From NCBI GenBank assembly GCA_947448025.1, contig CANFLV010000014.1:1-64000 (forward strand): a stretch of 64,000 nucleotides of DNA. The letters are read 5' to 3'. The position numbers and the translations under genes were made by a program. Below the pieces are notes generated by a model. That model had not been told where the DNA came from and did not search any database. It was given only the letters and a program-made list of their open reading frames with translations. How positions within the stretch are numbered: the stretch's first letter is position 1; each line of letters begins with the position of its first letter. Origin of the DNA: Oxalobacteraceae bacterium (GTDB lineage: Bacteria; Pseudomonadota; Gammaproteobacteria; Burkholderiales; Burkholderiaceae_D). Shown in pieces: positions 1 to 8,560 of this stretch.

Positions 1-1619
1 TGCTCCGCAAAGTAAGCCAGCCAGCGCTTCTGGTTATCCTGCAGGCGGTCGCCCGGGCCTTTCACTTCTATCATTTGATAGCGCTGTTCGGCAGGCCAGA
101 ACTGGATCAGGTCGGGTAAGCCGCTGCGGTTCGCTGACAGGTCTTGCAGTATGCGCGTGAACAATTTCTGCAAATGCGCCGCCGGAATGCAGGTCAGTGC
201 CAGCGTAATGAGCTCTTCGCTGAGGCTGCCCCAAAATACAAAAGGTGACTGCAGGCCGACTTTTTCGGCGAAATTTTTTCGTATCGTCGCCTGATAATCG
301 AGGGAGGCGAGCTGCGCGAAACAGGCGCTGAATTCAGCCTCACGGCGCGCATGAAAATCCGCCGCCAACAAGTCCGCTGGGCCATGCTGGAAAGGGTGGA
401 AAAACGCCCCGGGCACGGCGGCAAACACAGCGTCCCAGCAGAGCAAACCGAACAGCGAATTCAGTAAAGTATTTTCGACATAATGTACGGGTGCATGCGC
501 TTCGTGGAAGTGATCACGCACGACGCCTTCGACAAAAAAATTCGCCTCAGGCGCAGGCAATACCAGCAACACCTCGGTCGTACTGGCCACAGTCGCGGTG
601 GCTGCGGCGGCGAGCTTGGGCAAACCCAGCTTGCGGCGCAGGCGCGGCATGATGCGCAAGAGCTGCTGCTGTTCGGCTTCACTTTCCGGCAGCGCTTCGG
701 CACGCTGCGCCAAGGCGTAAGCCTGTTCAAATTGTTCGACGCGCTCCAGCACCCGGACAGCGCGCATGCGTGCACCCGGATGCGCGCATTGTGCATAGAG
801 CGCGAGCGCTGTCGACAATTCCGCGCCCTGCTCCAGCTGCTGCGCGATCTGGAATAAAAACTTGTCACGACGCGTTGCCAGCCACTGATTCGTCGCGCCG
901 ATCTCGGGCAAACCCGCGAGTACATCATCGATGGGCGCGCCCTCATGGAAGCGCGATCGGCAGGCATGCAGGCGCAGGTAATCATCAACGTCGGCACGCG
1001 TACGAAAAGCACGCGAGGCCAGCGTCAATTCAACTTTTTCATAAGCGAACACACCAAGATCGGCGAGCACGAATTCGGTCCAGTCCTGATAGCCGTTACC
1101 GAAATACATCACGCGGAAGCGGTCGCACATGGCGGTGATGCGCAGTGCATACAGCGGCTCATCAAAATCGGCTGGCCAGTGCGCGCGCCATGCCGACAGG
1201 GGCAAGGCTTCTGCAAATTTTTCACTCAATACGGCAAGCTGATCCGCCTTTTTTGCAGCCGCCTGCTGTGTCGACAAGCCGAACAGTCGCGCCAACTCCG
1301 GCTTCGTCAGGACGGCAAATACTTGTTCGAGCGTGAGCACAGGATCGGCAGCGATCCAGCCCTGCGCCAGCAGCGGTGCAGCAGCATCCTCAGCCGCGCC
1401 GATTTCAGCGTAGTGTAATTTCGTGGCGCGGAACAGTTCGCCCTTGCGCATCACCATGCGCACCAGCAGCGCGCGCGAGGGCTTGGGCAGTTCTGCAAAT
1501 CCGGCGATGAAGGCAAGCTCGGTTTCGTCGAGCAGGTCGCGATAGCGCTGCTCCAGCCACGCCAGCACGCCCGTGAAATTCTCGAGGTAATAAAAGGGAT
1601 CGCTGAGCGGGTTAGTCAT
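1..1619 (-). CDS. FAN1-type VRR-NUC domain nuclease (3' end outside window)
   Basis: An open frame runs from an ATG at 1619 to the window edge, giving at least 539 residues with no stop. The N-terminus carries YYLENFTGVLAWL and later PSRALLVRMVMRKG, which I recognise from bacterial homologues of Fanconi-associated nuclease 1. Close to the edge the PD-(D/E)xK nuclease signature of the VRR-NUC domain is visible as GLPDLIQFW followed by MIEVKGPGDRLQDNQ. Family members are structure-specific 5' flap nucleases acting in interstrand crosslink repair. Bacterial proteins are about 550 to 560 residues, so only a short tail should be missing. It lies 52 bp downstream of btuD on the same strand. Function in this organism is inferred from the family. 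Confidence 0.88.
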   Translation of the reverse strand, partial: MTNPLSDPFYYLENFTGVLAWLEQRYRDLLDETELAFIAGFAELPKPSRALLVRMVMRKGELFRATKLHYAEIGAAEDAAAPLLAQGWIAADPVLTLEQVFAVLTKPELARLFGLSTQQAAAKKADQLAVLSEKFAEALPLSAWRAHWPADFDEPLYALRITAMCDRFRVMYFGNGYQDWTEFVLADLGVFAYEKVELTLASRAFRTRADVDDYLRLHACRSRFHEGAPIDDVLAGLPEIGATNQWLATRRDKFLFQIAQQLEQGAELSTALALYAQCAHPGARMRAVRVLERVEQFEQAYALAQRAEALPESEAEQQQLLRIMPRLRRKLGLPKLAAAATATVASTTEVLLVLPAPEANFFVEGVVRDHFHEAHAPVHYVENTLLNSLFGLLCWDAVFAAVPGAFFHPFQHGPADLLAADFHARREAEFSACFAQLASLDYQATIRKNFAEKVGLQSPFVFWGSLSEELITLALTCIPAAHLQKLFTRILQDLSANRSGLPDLIQFWPAEQRYQMIEVKGPGDRLQDNQKRWLAYFAE

Positions 1620-1671
1620 CTGGCAATGCAAAAATTCGGACACTGGACGTTAAGCTTACCAGTGTTCGCTC

Positions 1672-2454
1672 TCAGACTTGCGGCACCGTGGGACGCGCTG
1701 GGATATACAGCGCATGTCCGGCATGCTGCACGACTTCAATAGGATGACCGAGGCAGGCGCTCAGCACCTCGGCACGCATCACCTCCGCCACCGGCCCGGC
1801 CTGCCAGCTGCCATCGCCCATCAGCAGCAAGGCATGGGTCGCCGTATCGCGCGCCAGATTAAGGTCATGGCTGACCATGGCGACAGCCTTGCCAGACTCG
1901 CGACAGAGTCGTGCCAGCAAATGCATGAGACTGACCTGATGCGCAAGGTCGAGCGCATTCGCCGGCTCATCGAGCAGCAGCAAAGGCGTGTCTTGCGCCA
2001 GCACAGCTGCGATCGCCACGCGTTGCCGCTCACCGCCGGAGAGTGTGCGCACATCGCGCTGCGCGAGCATGCCGACATCGAGCGCATCCAGTGCTGCGTG
2101 CGCCGCCTGCAGGTCAGCATCCGACTCCCAGTAATCGCCATGCTGATACGGATGACGCGCTGCCAGCACCGTGTCGATGGCGCGGTAGCCAAAGGCATCC
2201 ACGCGCGTCTGCGGCAGGTAGGCGCGTTCGCGCGCGAGTGCCGGTAAAGGCCATTGCTCCAGCGCTCGTCCATCAATCTCGACCGTGCCACCATCTGCTT
2301 CACGCAAGCCGGCGAGCGTACGCATCAAGGTACTTTTCCCAGCGCCATTGCGGCCGATCACGCACCAGCATTCGCCGGCAGCGATCTGCCAGTCGAGTGA
2401 CTGCACCAGCAGACGCGATGCCATACGCAGATCAAGTTGATGAGCGCGCATCAT
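1672..2454 (-). CDS. btuD: Cobalamin ABC transporter ATP-binding protein (BtuD/FecE family)
   Basis: The 260-residue ATPase would energise import across the inner membrane. Walker A is GRNGAGKST at residues 34-42, the signature LSGGERQ begins near 138, Walker B with LLLLDEP ends near 164, and the H-loop histidine follows in MVSHD. I chose the ATG at 2454 because it overlaps the btuC stop as ATGA; upstream codons in this frame lie inside btuC and do not look like an ABC protein. It is the last gene of a btuB-btuC-btuD operon behind a cobalamin riboswitch, which is why B12 is preferred over iron-siderophore as substrate. The sequence family alone would not separate these. Confidence 0.88.
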   Translation of the reverse strand: MMRAHQLDLRMASRLLVQSLDWQIAAGECWCVIGRNGAGKSTLMRTLAGLREADGGTVEIDGRALEQWPLPALARERAYLPQTRVDAFGYRAIDTVLAARHPYQHGDYWESDADLQAAHAALDALDVGMLAQRDVRTLSGGERQRVAIAAVLAQDTPLLLLDEPANALDLAHQVSLMHLLARLCRESGKAVAMVSHDLNLARDTATHALLLMGDGSWQAGPVAEVMRAEVLSACLGHPIEVVQHAGHALYIPARPTVPQV

Positions 2455-3497
2455 CGTTTGCGCAAATGGTGAAGTTGCATGAGGAAGACCGGCACGCCGA
2501 TGAGCGAAGTGATCACGCCGACCGGTAGCTGCTGCGGTGCGAGCAGCATGCGCGCCAGCGTATCGGCAAACACTAAAAAAATTCCGCCCACCAGTGCCGA
2601 GGCCGGCAGCAGCAAACGATGATCGGGACCTAGCGCAAAGCGGCAGGCATGCGGCACGATCAGCCCGACAAAGCCGATGCTGCCGGCGCTGCTGACGGCA
2701 GTGGCGGTCAGCAGCGCCGCAGATAAAAACAAACCTTTGCGCAAGGCACCCACGCGCACGCCCAGCGTCGCCGCGGCATCCGCATGCAGGGCCATGATGT
2801 TGATCGAGCGCGCCGCGCGCAGCGCGAACAGCATCGCTGCCGCCAGCACGATCCACGGCAGCACATGCAGCTGACTGCCCGACAGATCGCCGATCAGCCA
2901 GAACACCATGCCGCGCAAACGTCCATCCGGCGCCAGCGATAACATCAGCGTCACCAAAGCGCCGCAGCCGGAGGCGACGATCACGCCAGTGAGAAGCAGC
3001 AGCGAACTATTATTCTCGGCGATGGCGCCGCGTAAATCGCGCTGCGCCAGCACATACAACAGCAGCGCGACCAGCACCGCGCCGCAAAATGCAGCGACAT
3101 CGACCAGCCACAAACTGCCAAAAAACAGCATCACCGCAAGCGCGCCGACCGCCGCGCCGCCCGACACACCCAGCACATACGGATCTGCCAGGGGATTGCG
3201 CAAAAGCGCCTGCATCATCACGCCGGCCAGCGCCAGCATGGCGCCGGTGACGAAGGCGAGCATTGCCCGGTTGAGACGCAATTCCAGCAGACTCGCGCCG
3301 AGGCTGGCGGATTGTCCGTGCGCCATGTCGATGAGCGCCGTGAACAACTCATTCGGCGACAAACGCACCGAGCCAATCATGCAGGCACCCAATACTGCCA
3401 GCAATGCGAGCGCCGCCAGCAGCGACAGGATCAGGCGCGCGCGACGGCGTCCATCGTGAACAGTGCTGGTTTTATTGCAGAGGGCGGCGCTCGACAC
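2451..3497 (-). CDS. btuC: Cobalamin ABC transporter permease (FecCD/BtuC family)
   Basis: A 348-residue polytopic inner-membrane protein with many hydrophobic segments and the conserved FecCD loop PLADPYVLGVSGGAAVGAL around residue 110-130. Another family hallmark, GSIGFVGLIVPH, lies in the C-terminal third. Translation appears to begin at GTG 3497, seven bases after the btuB stop; no ATG precedes the first membrane segment. It is sandwiched between a BtuB-like receptor and the ATPase, so it is the likely B12 channel. No periplasmic binding protein (btuF) is found in the operon, so that component would have to be encoded elsewhere. Confidence 0.88.
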   Translation of the reverse strand: MSSAALCNKTSTVHDGRRRARLILSLLAALALLAVLGACMIGSVRLSPNELFTALIDMAHGQSASLGASLLELRLNRAMLAFVTGAMLALAGVMMQALLRNPLADPYVLGVSGGAAVGALAVMLFFGSLWLVDVAAFCGAVLVALLLYVLAQRDLRGAIAENNSSLLLLTGVIVASGCGALVTLMLSLAPDGRLRGMVFWLIGDLSGSQLHVLPWIVLAAAMLFALRAARSINIMALHADAAATLGVRVGALRKGLFLSAALLTATAVSSAGSIGFVGLIVPHACRFALGPDHRLLLPASALVGGIFLVFADTLARMLLAPQQLPVGVITSLIGVPVFLMQLHHLRKR

Positions 3498-3504
3498 GGA
3501 CGGC

Positions 3505-5358
3505 TTACTTCATCGCATAACGTAAGCCCACGAACAGATTCGCGCCTGCCGTGGCATAGCCGCGATTGAGTTCGTAGTTCTTGTCGAAGACATTGTTCCA
3601 GCGACCAAACACGGTCCAGTCTTTGGCTATTACCTGGCTCGCTGTCAGGTTCAGCAAGGTATAGCCGCCGAGCCTGTCGAGATTATCGCCATCATCAAAA
3701 CGCGCCGAAGAGAAGACTGTTTCCACACCAGTTTTCAAGCTGCCCATTGCATAGTCCAGCGCCAGACTGCCGTGCTGTTTCGCACGACGTGGTAAACGTT
3801 TGCCGGTCGTGTCATCGCGCGGGTCCTGCACATCGAGCGCTGCGCGCAGGCTGAGGCTGCCGATTTGCTCAGCCGCTGACATCGTTACACCAGACAGCGT
3901 CGCCCGGTCGACGTTATAGGCGCAGCCAAACGCATGCGTGGCCTGTTGCACCGGGCAGACTGGCGCATAGACGAGCAAGTCGCTCAGGCGATTACGGTAA
4001 GCGACGGCGCTGAACTGCAGATCATTCTGATTGAATGTGAGGCCAGCTTCGAAGTTCTCGCCTTTTTCCGGCTGGTTCGACGCGATACCATAACCCGGGT
4101 AATACAGTTCATTGAAGCTCGGCGCGCGAAAGCTCGTGCCGGTGCTGGCATTGACGCGCCAGGCATTGCTGAGGCGGTAACCGTACTCAACGCTGCCCGT
4201 CGTATGCGTAGCGAACTGGCTATTGCTGTCAATGCGCAAGGCGACGCTACCCATATGCGAGCCGCGCTGCAAACGGTAAGACGTGGCCAGCGCATTCGTG
4301 CTGCGCTCGCGCGCGAGTTCAGTCGTATCGGAATCGACTTTTTCGATGCGGCGCTCGAGCGCGACCTGCATGACATCGCTGCCAAAGGCAAAATCGTTCT
4401 GCCAGCTGAACTGGTTTTGCGTCGTGTCGATGACGCTATTGCCATAGGACGCCAAGGTATTGTTCTTGTCCTGCGACTGGGCGATTTGCACGAGGCTGGT
4501 CCAGTGCGGCGCGAGCTTGTTTTTCGAATACAGCGCGTAGGTCGCGAGCTGCTCATTCGTATGGTCATCAAAGCCGGGACCGGCATCGAATTGCGCATCG
4601 AGTTTGCTCGTCAAGAGGTTCACGCCGAGTTCATGACCCGGTGCGAGGTCGATACTGAAGCGCGCGCTGGCGCTGCTCTTGTTATAGCCATCCTTGTCCG
4701 GATTGTAGGTGTAGGGTCCGGCTTGCGGCGTTGACGCGGAAAAGCCATCCGAGGTTTCGCGCGCAGCCTGCACCGCATAACGCACCTTGTGCTCGCCGCC
4801 GACGGCGCCGGAAATGCCTGCATCAACAACGCGTGTACCGAAGCTGCCGACGCCGACGCTGGCATTCAGGTTCGGTGCACCATCGCCCTGCTTCGTAAAA
4901 ATCTGCACCACGCCGCCCATCGCATCGGCGCCGTAGAGACTGCTGAGCGGGCCAAAGACGACTTCGACGCGTTCGATCTGCGCCAGCGGAATGTTTTCCC
5001 AGGTCGCGTAGCCTAGCGTGGCGGAGCCGATGCGCACGCCGTCAACAAGGACAATACTTTGATAGGCCGCCGTGCCACGAATGAGGACGGTAGAGACCGA
5101 GCCCGCGCCGCCATTGCGCGAAATTTCAAAGCCACGCTTTTGCTGCAGCACGTCGACGAGCGAGCGCTGGCCCGACTGCATCAGTTCTTCGGCAGTGATG
5201 ACGAGCGTGTCGCTCAGTACGTCCTTGGCCGACTGCGGCATGCGCGCAGCGGTCACGATCACGGGCGACAGGGTGGTGGTTTGGGAATGGACGGACGGCA
5301 CGAATGCAGCAGCCAGCGTAGCGGCCAGCATGGCGCGCGGGGTCAGGGTTAATTTCAT
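3505..5358 (-). CDS. btuB: TonB-dependent vitamin B12 outer-membrane receptor
   Basis: The 617-residue precursor starts with MKLTLTPRAMLAATLAAAF, a signal peptide ending near VHSQ. A TonB box-like LSPVIVTAAR, the plug domain (SVSTVLIRGTAAYQSIVLVDGVRIG, then IERVEVVFGPLSSLYGADAMGGVVQIFTK, given here in parts) and a long beta-barrel ending in an aromatic-flanked LFVGLRYAMK follow. Length matches E. coli BtuB. The frame is open further upstream to 5562, but that stretch is the riboswitch RNA, so ATG 5358 is the real start. The receptor brings cobalamin through the outer membrane and is expected to be repressed when B12 is plentiful. Confidence 0.92.
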   Translation of the reverse strand: MKLTLTPRAMLAATLAAAFVPSVHSQTTTLSPVIVTAARMPQSAKDVLSDTLVITAEELMQSGQRSLVDVLQQKRGFEISRNGGAGSVSTVLIRGTAAYQSIVLVDGVRIGSATLGYATWENIPLAQIERVEVVFGPLSSLYGADAMGGVVQIFTKQGDGAPNLNASVGVGSFGTRVVDAGISGAVGGEHKVRYAVQAARETSDGFSASTPQAGPYTYNPDKDGYNKSSASARFSIDLAPGHELGVNLLTSKLDAQFDAGPGFDDHTNEQLATYALYSKNKLAPHWTSLVQIAQSQDKNNTLASYGNSVIDTTQNQFSWQNDFAFGSDVMQVALERRIEKVDSDTTELARERSTNALATSYRLQRGSHMGSVALRIDSNSQFATHTTGSVEYGYRLSNAWRVNASTGTSFRAPSFNELYYPGYGIASNQPEKGENFEAGLTFNQNDLQFSAVAYRNRLSDLLVYAPVCPVQQATHAFGCAYNVDRATLSGVTMSAAEQIGSLSLRAALDVQDPRDDTTGKRLPRRAKQHGSLALDYAMGSLKTGVETVFSSARFDDGDNLDRLGGYTLLNLTASQVIAKDWTVFGRWNNVFDKNYELNRGYATAGANLFVGLRYAMK

Positions 5359-5429
5359 TAGAGTTTTCAGTGAGTGCAAGCAGCCGACCTCCCCGTGGGC
5401 TGCGTTGAAAAGAAACGCGCGAACGCGAT

Positions 5430-5645
5430 TCCGCCTGTCCTGGCCGGTATCCGGGCTGACAAGCCTGACTGTCTTACCTTCCCGCGCTGACGCACAGTGG
5501 TGTATGAAGAGAGCCTGTCGCAAAATGTGCGACGCTTGTTGACCGTTGCGGGGGCAGCACACGCGGACCTTCGTAAAAATTTCGTAAGGCTTCGTGTTTC
5601 CCGTTTAACTGCATCCATGGGCATGGATGCGAGCACCAAAACGTC
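5430..5645 (-). promoter_or_regulatory. Cobalamin (B12) riboswitch
   Basis: Read on the minus strand, the leader contains, in the expected order, GGTGCTCGCATCC, AAACGGGAA, the B12-box-like CTGCCCCCGCAACGGT, CCACTGTGCG, GGGAAGG and AGCCCGGATACCGGCC. These are the conserved blocks of the class I cobalamin riboswitch. It is about 210 nt long, begins just after a predicted transcription start and ends about 70 nt before the btuB ATG. It should shut off btuBCD when adenosylcobalamin binds. The exact ends are approximate. Confidence 0.92.
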
Positions 5646-5648
5646 GCC

Positions 5649-5677
5649 AGTGTATGCGTAGCTGGCAACTGCGTCAA
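5649..5677 (-). promoter_or_regulatory. Sigma70-type promoter of btuBCD
   Basis: On the minus strand TTGACG (5677-5672) is followed by 17 bp and TACACT (5654-5649). The predicted start lies about 7 nt further on, right where the conserved riboswitch sequence begins, which supports the assignment. Confidence 0.65.
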
Positions 5678-5801
5678 ATGTCCCGCGGACGTCATTTGCA
5701 CCATGCTTGCGCCAGTTTAAATGGCATCGCCGGAAGTCTTGCGCTTTACTGTCCTGCCGGCGCAGATGGATTATTCAAGCCGCCGACTGTGGCAGGTGTT
5801 T

Positions 5802-5817
5802 ATAATGATTACGTTAT
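5802..5817. promoter_or_regulatory. Candidate Zur-type operator upstream of the zinc uptake genes
   Basis: An AT-rich imperfect palindrome, ATAATGATTACGTTAT, sits about 60 bp before the first gene of the zinc cluster in an otherwise GC-rich gap. Zur sites are AT-rich inverted repeats of this general look. The assignment rests on position and symmetry only. Confidence 0.4.
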
Positions 5818-5878
5818 TGTTGTTTGAAATTCCGCCGCTTTATCCCTGGAATGTCCGAGAAAGGCCGACCAGACCATC

Positions 5879-6238
5879 ATGATCCGCGCCCAGCCACCTT
5901 CATGGCGCCAGTTCGCCTGGTGCCTTGCGCTCGCCATGTCGCTGCTGGTAACGCAGTTTGCCGGGCAATGGCATCGGATCAATCATGCTCGCTGGCTGGC
6001 TGGCGCGACGCAAGCACGGATCGAGAACAGCGACCGGCAGTGGACTAGCCTGGGAGACGCCAGCCATTCCTGTATTGCGCTCGATGCCGTCAGTCTGGCC
6101 AGTGGCGCCGCCGGCGCGACGTCGCTGCCGCTGCTGAACATTCATGCGCTACAAATCTTTACATCGCTCGCTCTAATTTATTGGGATGCGCCCTTCCACG
6201 CGCAATTCCGTTCGCGCGCCCCGCCTGCCTGCCAGTAA
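5879..6238 (+). CDS. Small exported protein at the head of the zinc uptake cluster, function unknown
   Basis: A 119-residue frame with an N-terminal hydrophobic segment (WCLALAMSLLVTQFA) resembling a signal peptide or anchor. A HSCIALDAVSLA stretch sits in the middle and the C-terminus is rich in Arg and Pro, ending FRSRAPPACQ. I associate proteins of this shape (short, HxC-aLDA motif, terminal SRAPP) with zinc-regulated transporter clusters of Betaproteobacteria, but no biochemical role is known to me. It precedes the outer-membrane protein and znuAB genes on the same strand. Metal binding through His/Cys is possible but there is no His-rich tract. Confidence 0.6.
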   Translation: MIRAQPPSWRQFAWCLALAMSLLVTQFAGQWHRINHARWLAGATQARIENSDRQWTSLGDASHSCIALDAVSLASGAAGATSLPLLNIHALQIFTSLALIYWDAPFHAQFRSRAPPACQ

Positions 6239-6303
6239 TCCATTTCAGCGCCCCGACGAAGTGCAATCGGGGCTGTCCTGTTATTTTTTTATTGGCAAAC
6301 CCC

Positions 6304-7653
6304 ATGTTAAAAACGTCCGCTTTAGCGGCTGCGTACGCCGCTGCCTTCGTCATTTCACCGGTAGCCCATGCGGCCGAGGCTACAGACAATGCGGCCCTGG
6401 CGCAAATCCGCGATGAAATCCGTCAGCTCAAGGCCAGCTATGAAGAGCGCATCGCCGCGCTCGAGACACGACTGCAGCAGGCCGCCGCTACGCCCGCGCC
6501 GGCACCGGAGGCCAAGGCTGCCGGCGCGAATGCCTTCAATCCGGCGGTCTCGCTGATCCTCGGCGGTAGCTACGACTATCTGTCGCAAGACCCGAATAAA
6601 TACCGCCTGCAAGGCTTCATGCCTGCGCGTGACATCGGTCCCGGCGCACGCGGCTTCAATCTCGGCGAATCGGAATTGACGCTGGCGGCCAATATCGATC
6701 CGCAGTTCAATGGCAAGCTGACCTTCTCGCTGGCGGCCGACAATAGCGTCAGCGTCGAAGAAGCTTTCGTCGCGACCTCCGCACTGTCGAACGGTCTCAA
6801 TCTGCGCGCCGGACGCTTCCTGTCGGGACTAGGCTATCTCAATGGCCAGCATGCGCATACCTGGGATTTCGTCGATGCGCCGCTGGCCTATCAAGCCTTC
6901 CTTGGTGGGCAATACAAGGCCGATGGCGTGCAGGCGCTGTGGCTGGCACCGACGGAACGCTTCCTTGAAATCGGCGCCGAGCTCGGCAATGGCGCTGCCT
7001 TCCCGGGCAATGATCGCAATAAGAACGGCGTCGGCTCCAGCGCCGTATTTGCCCATCTCGGCGACGACATCGGCGAATCGGCGAGCTGGCGCGCTGGCCT
7101 GTCTTACCTGCGCAGCGCGGCGCATGAGAGAAGCTATGACGACCTCAATGCACTGAATCAGACGGTGACGAACGCATTCACCGGCACATCCCATACCTGG
7201 GTCCTCGATGGCATCTATAAATGGGCGCCGGGCGGCAATGGCACACAGCGCAATTTCAAATTGCAGGGCGAGTATTTCCAGCGCAGGGAACAAGGTTTGC
7301 TGGCAACGGTCGTCAATAGCGGCGACTTTTCATCGACGCAATCGGGCTGGTATGCGCAAACCGTGTATCAGTTCATGCCCTCGTGGCGCGTCGGCATGCG
7401 GCATGACCATTTGAATTCCGGCACGCCCGTGATCGGCCTCGTCAATGCCGGAACGCTCAGCGCGAATGACTTCCAGCGTCTGGCAAATTACCAGCCTAAA
7501 CGCAATACGGTGATGGTCGATTATTCGCCGTCCGAATTCAGCCGCTTCCGCCTGCAATTCGCGCACGACCAGTCGCGCCCCGAAGCGAGCGACACCCAAA
7601 TCTATCTGCAATACATCATGAGCCTCGGCGCTCATGGCGCCCACGCTTTCTAA
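6304..7653 (+). CDS. Zinc-cluster outer-membrane beta-barrel protein
   Basis: The 449-residue product starts MLKTSALAAAYAAAFVISPV with a signal peptide cleaved near HAAEA. Residues about 30-60 (IRDEIRQLKASYEERIAALETRLQQ) form a short coiled coil, as in trimeric porins that attach to peptidoglycan. The rest is rich in alternating aromatic/polar strands and ends in a C-terminal phenylalanine (GAHGAHAF), typical of outer-membrane barrels. The frame is open upstream to 6181 but ATG 6304 gives the clean signal peptide. Its place before znuA suggests it lets zinc or a zinc chelate cross the outer membrane; that role is inference. Confidence 0.78.
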   Translation: MLKTSALAAAYAAAFVISPVAHAAEATDNAALAQIRDEIRQLKASYEERIAALETRLQQAAATPAPAPEAKAAGANAFNPAVSLILGGSYDYLSQDPNKYRLQGFMPARDIGPGARGFNLGESELTLAANIDPQFNGKLTFSLAADNSVSVEEAFVATSALSNGLNLRAGRFLSGLGYLNGQHAHTWDFVDAPLAYQAFLGGQYKADGVQALWLAPTERFLEIGAELGNGAAFPGNDRNKNGVGSSAVFAHLGDDIGESASWRAGLSYLRSAAHERSYDDLNALNQTVTNAFTGTSHTWVLDGIYKWAPGGNGTQRNFKLQGEYFQRREQGLLATVVNSGDFSSTQSGWYAQTVYQFMPSWRVGMRHDHLNSGTPVIGLVNAGTLSANDFQRLANYQPKRNTVMVDYSPSEFSRFRLQFAHDQSRPEASDTQIYLQYIMSLGAHGAHAF

Positions 7654-7663
7654 GGACCTGACA

Positions 7664-8560
7664 ATGAAAAAATTACTCACTAGCGCAGCCCTGCTGTGCG
7701 CCGTCCTGCCCGCGCACGCTGCACTGAACATCCTCGCCTGCGAGCCGGAATGGGCGGCGCTGGCGACAGAAATCGGCGGCGACAAGGTCAAGGCCACGAG
7801 CGCCACGACGGCCATGCAAGACCCGCATCGCATTGAAGCCCGCCCCAGCCTGATTGCGCGCACGCGCAATGCCGACCTGCTGGTATGCACCGGCATGGAA
7901 CTCGAAGTCGGCTGGCTGCCGGTCTTGCTGCAGCAATCCGGCAATGCAAAAATCGCGGCAGGCCAGCCCGGTAATTTCGAAGCTGGCAATGTCGTGGCGC
8001 GCCTCGATGTGCCGGGACGCGTCGACCGCAGTGATGGCGACGTGCATGCCGCCGGCAATCCGCATATCCAGCAAGACCCGCACAATATTGCGCAAGTCGG
8101 CGCGGCGCTGGCCAAACGCATGGGTGAGATCGACCCGGCCAATGCCGCGCTGTATGCGGGACGTTACAAGGATTTCGCGCAACGCTGGGACAGCGCCATG
8201 AAAAAATGGGAACAGCAGATCGCACCGTTGAAAGGCATGCCTGTGGTCGAACATCACAAAAATATGGAATACCTGCTGCGCTGGACCGGCATGCGCGCCG
8301 TAGCCACGCTGGAGCCGAAACCCGGCGTCGAACCGAGCGCGGCGCATCTGTCGACCTTGCTCGCCCAGCTACAAAAGCAGCCGGCAAAAATGGTCCTGCG
8401 CGCCGCCTATCAGGATGGCCGCGCCTCGCAATGGCTGTCCGACCATGCGCAGATGCCTGCGGTGGTACTACCCTTCACCGTGGGCGGCGACGAGCGTGCG
8501 AAAGATTTATTCGGCCTGTTTGACGACACTGTGGCGCGTCTGACGGAGGCGGCGAAATGA
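7664..8560 (+). CDS. znuA: Zinc ABC transporter periplasmic binding protein (ZnuA-like)
   Basis: A 298-residue member of the metal-binding cluster A-I solute-binding family. A signal peptide (MKKLLTSAALLCAVLPAHA) precedes the mature ALNILACEPEWAAL. Candidate metal ligands are His55 (in DPHRIEARPS), His134 (in NPHIQQDPHN) and His197/198 (in VEHHKNMEYLL), matching the spacing of family ligands. The His-rich loop of E. coli ZnuA is absent. The start at 7664 follows an AGGAC ribosome site and removes a ten-codon upstream extension overlapping the previous gene. Zinc rather than manganese is inferred from the three-His set and neighbours. Confidence 0.83.
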   Translation: MKKLLTSAALLCAVLPAHAALNILACEPEWAALATEIGGDKVKATSATTAMQDPHRIEARPSLIARTRNADLLVCTGMELEVGWLPVLLQQSGNAKIAAGQPGNFEAGNVVARLDVPGRVDRSDGDVHAAGNPHIQQDPHNIAQVGAALAKRMGEIDPANAALYAGRYKDFAQRWDSAMKKWEQQIAPLKGMPVVEHHKNMEYLLRWTGMRAVATLEPKPGVEPSAAHLSTLLAQLQKQPAKMVLRAAYQDGRASQWLSDHAQMPAVVLPFTVGGDERAKDLFGLFDDTVARLTEAAK

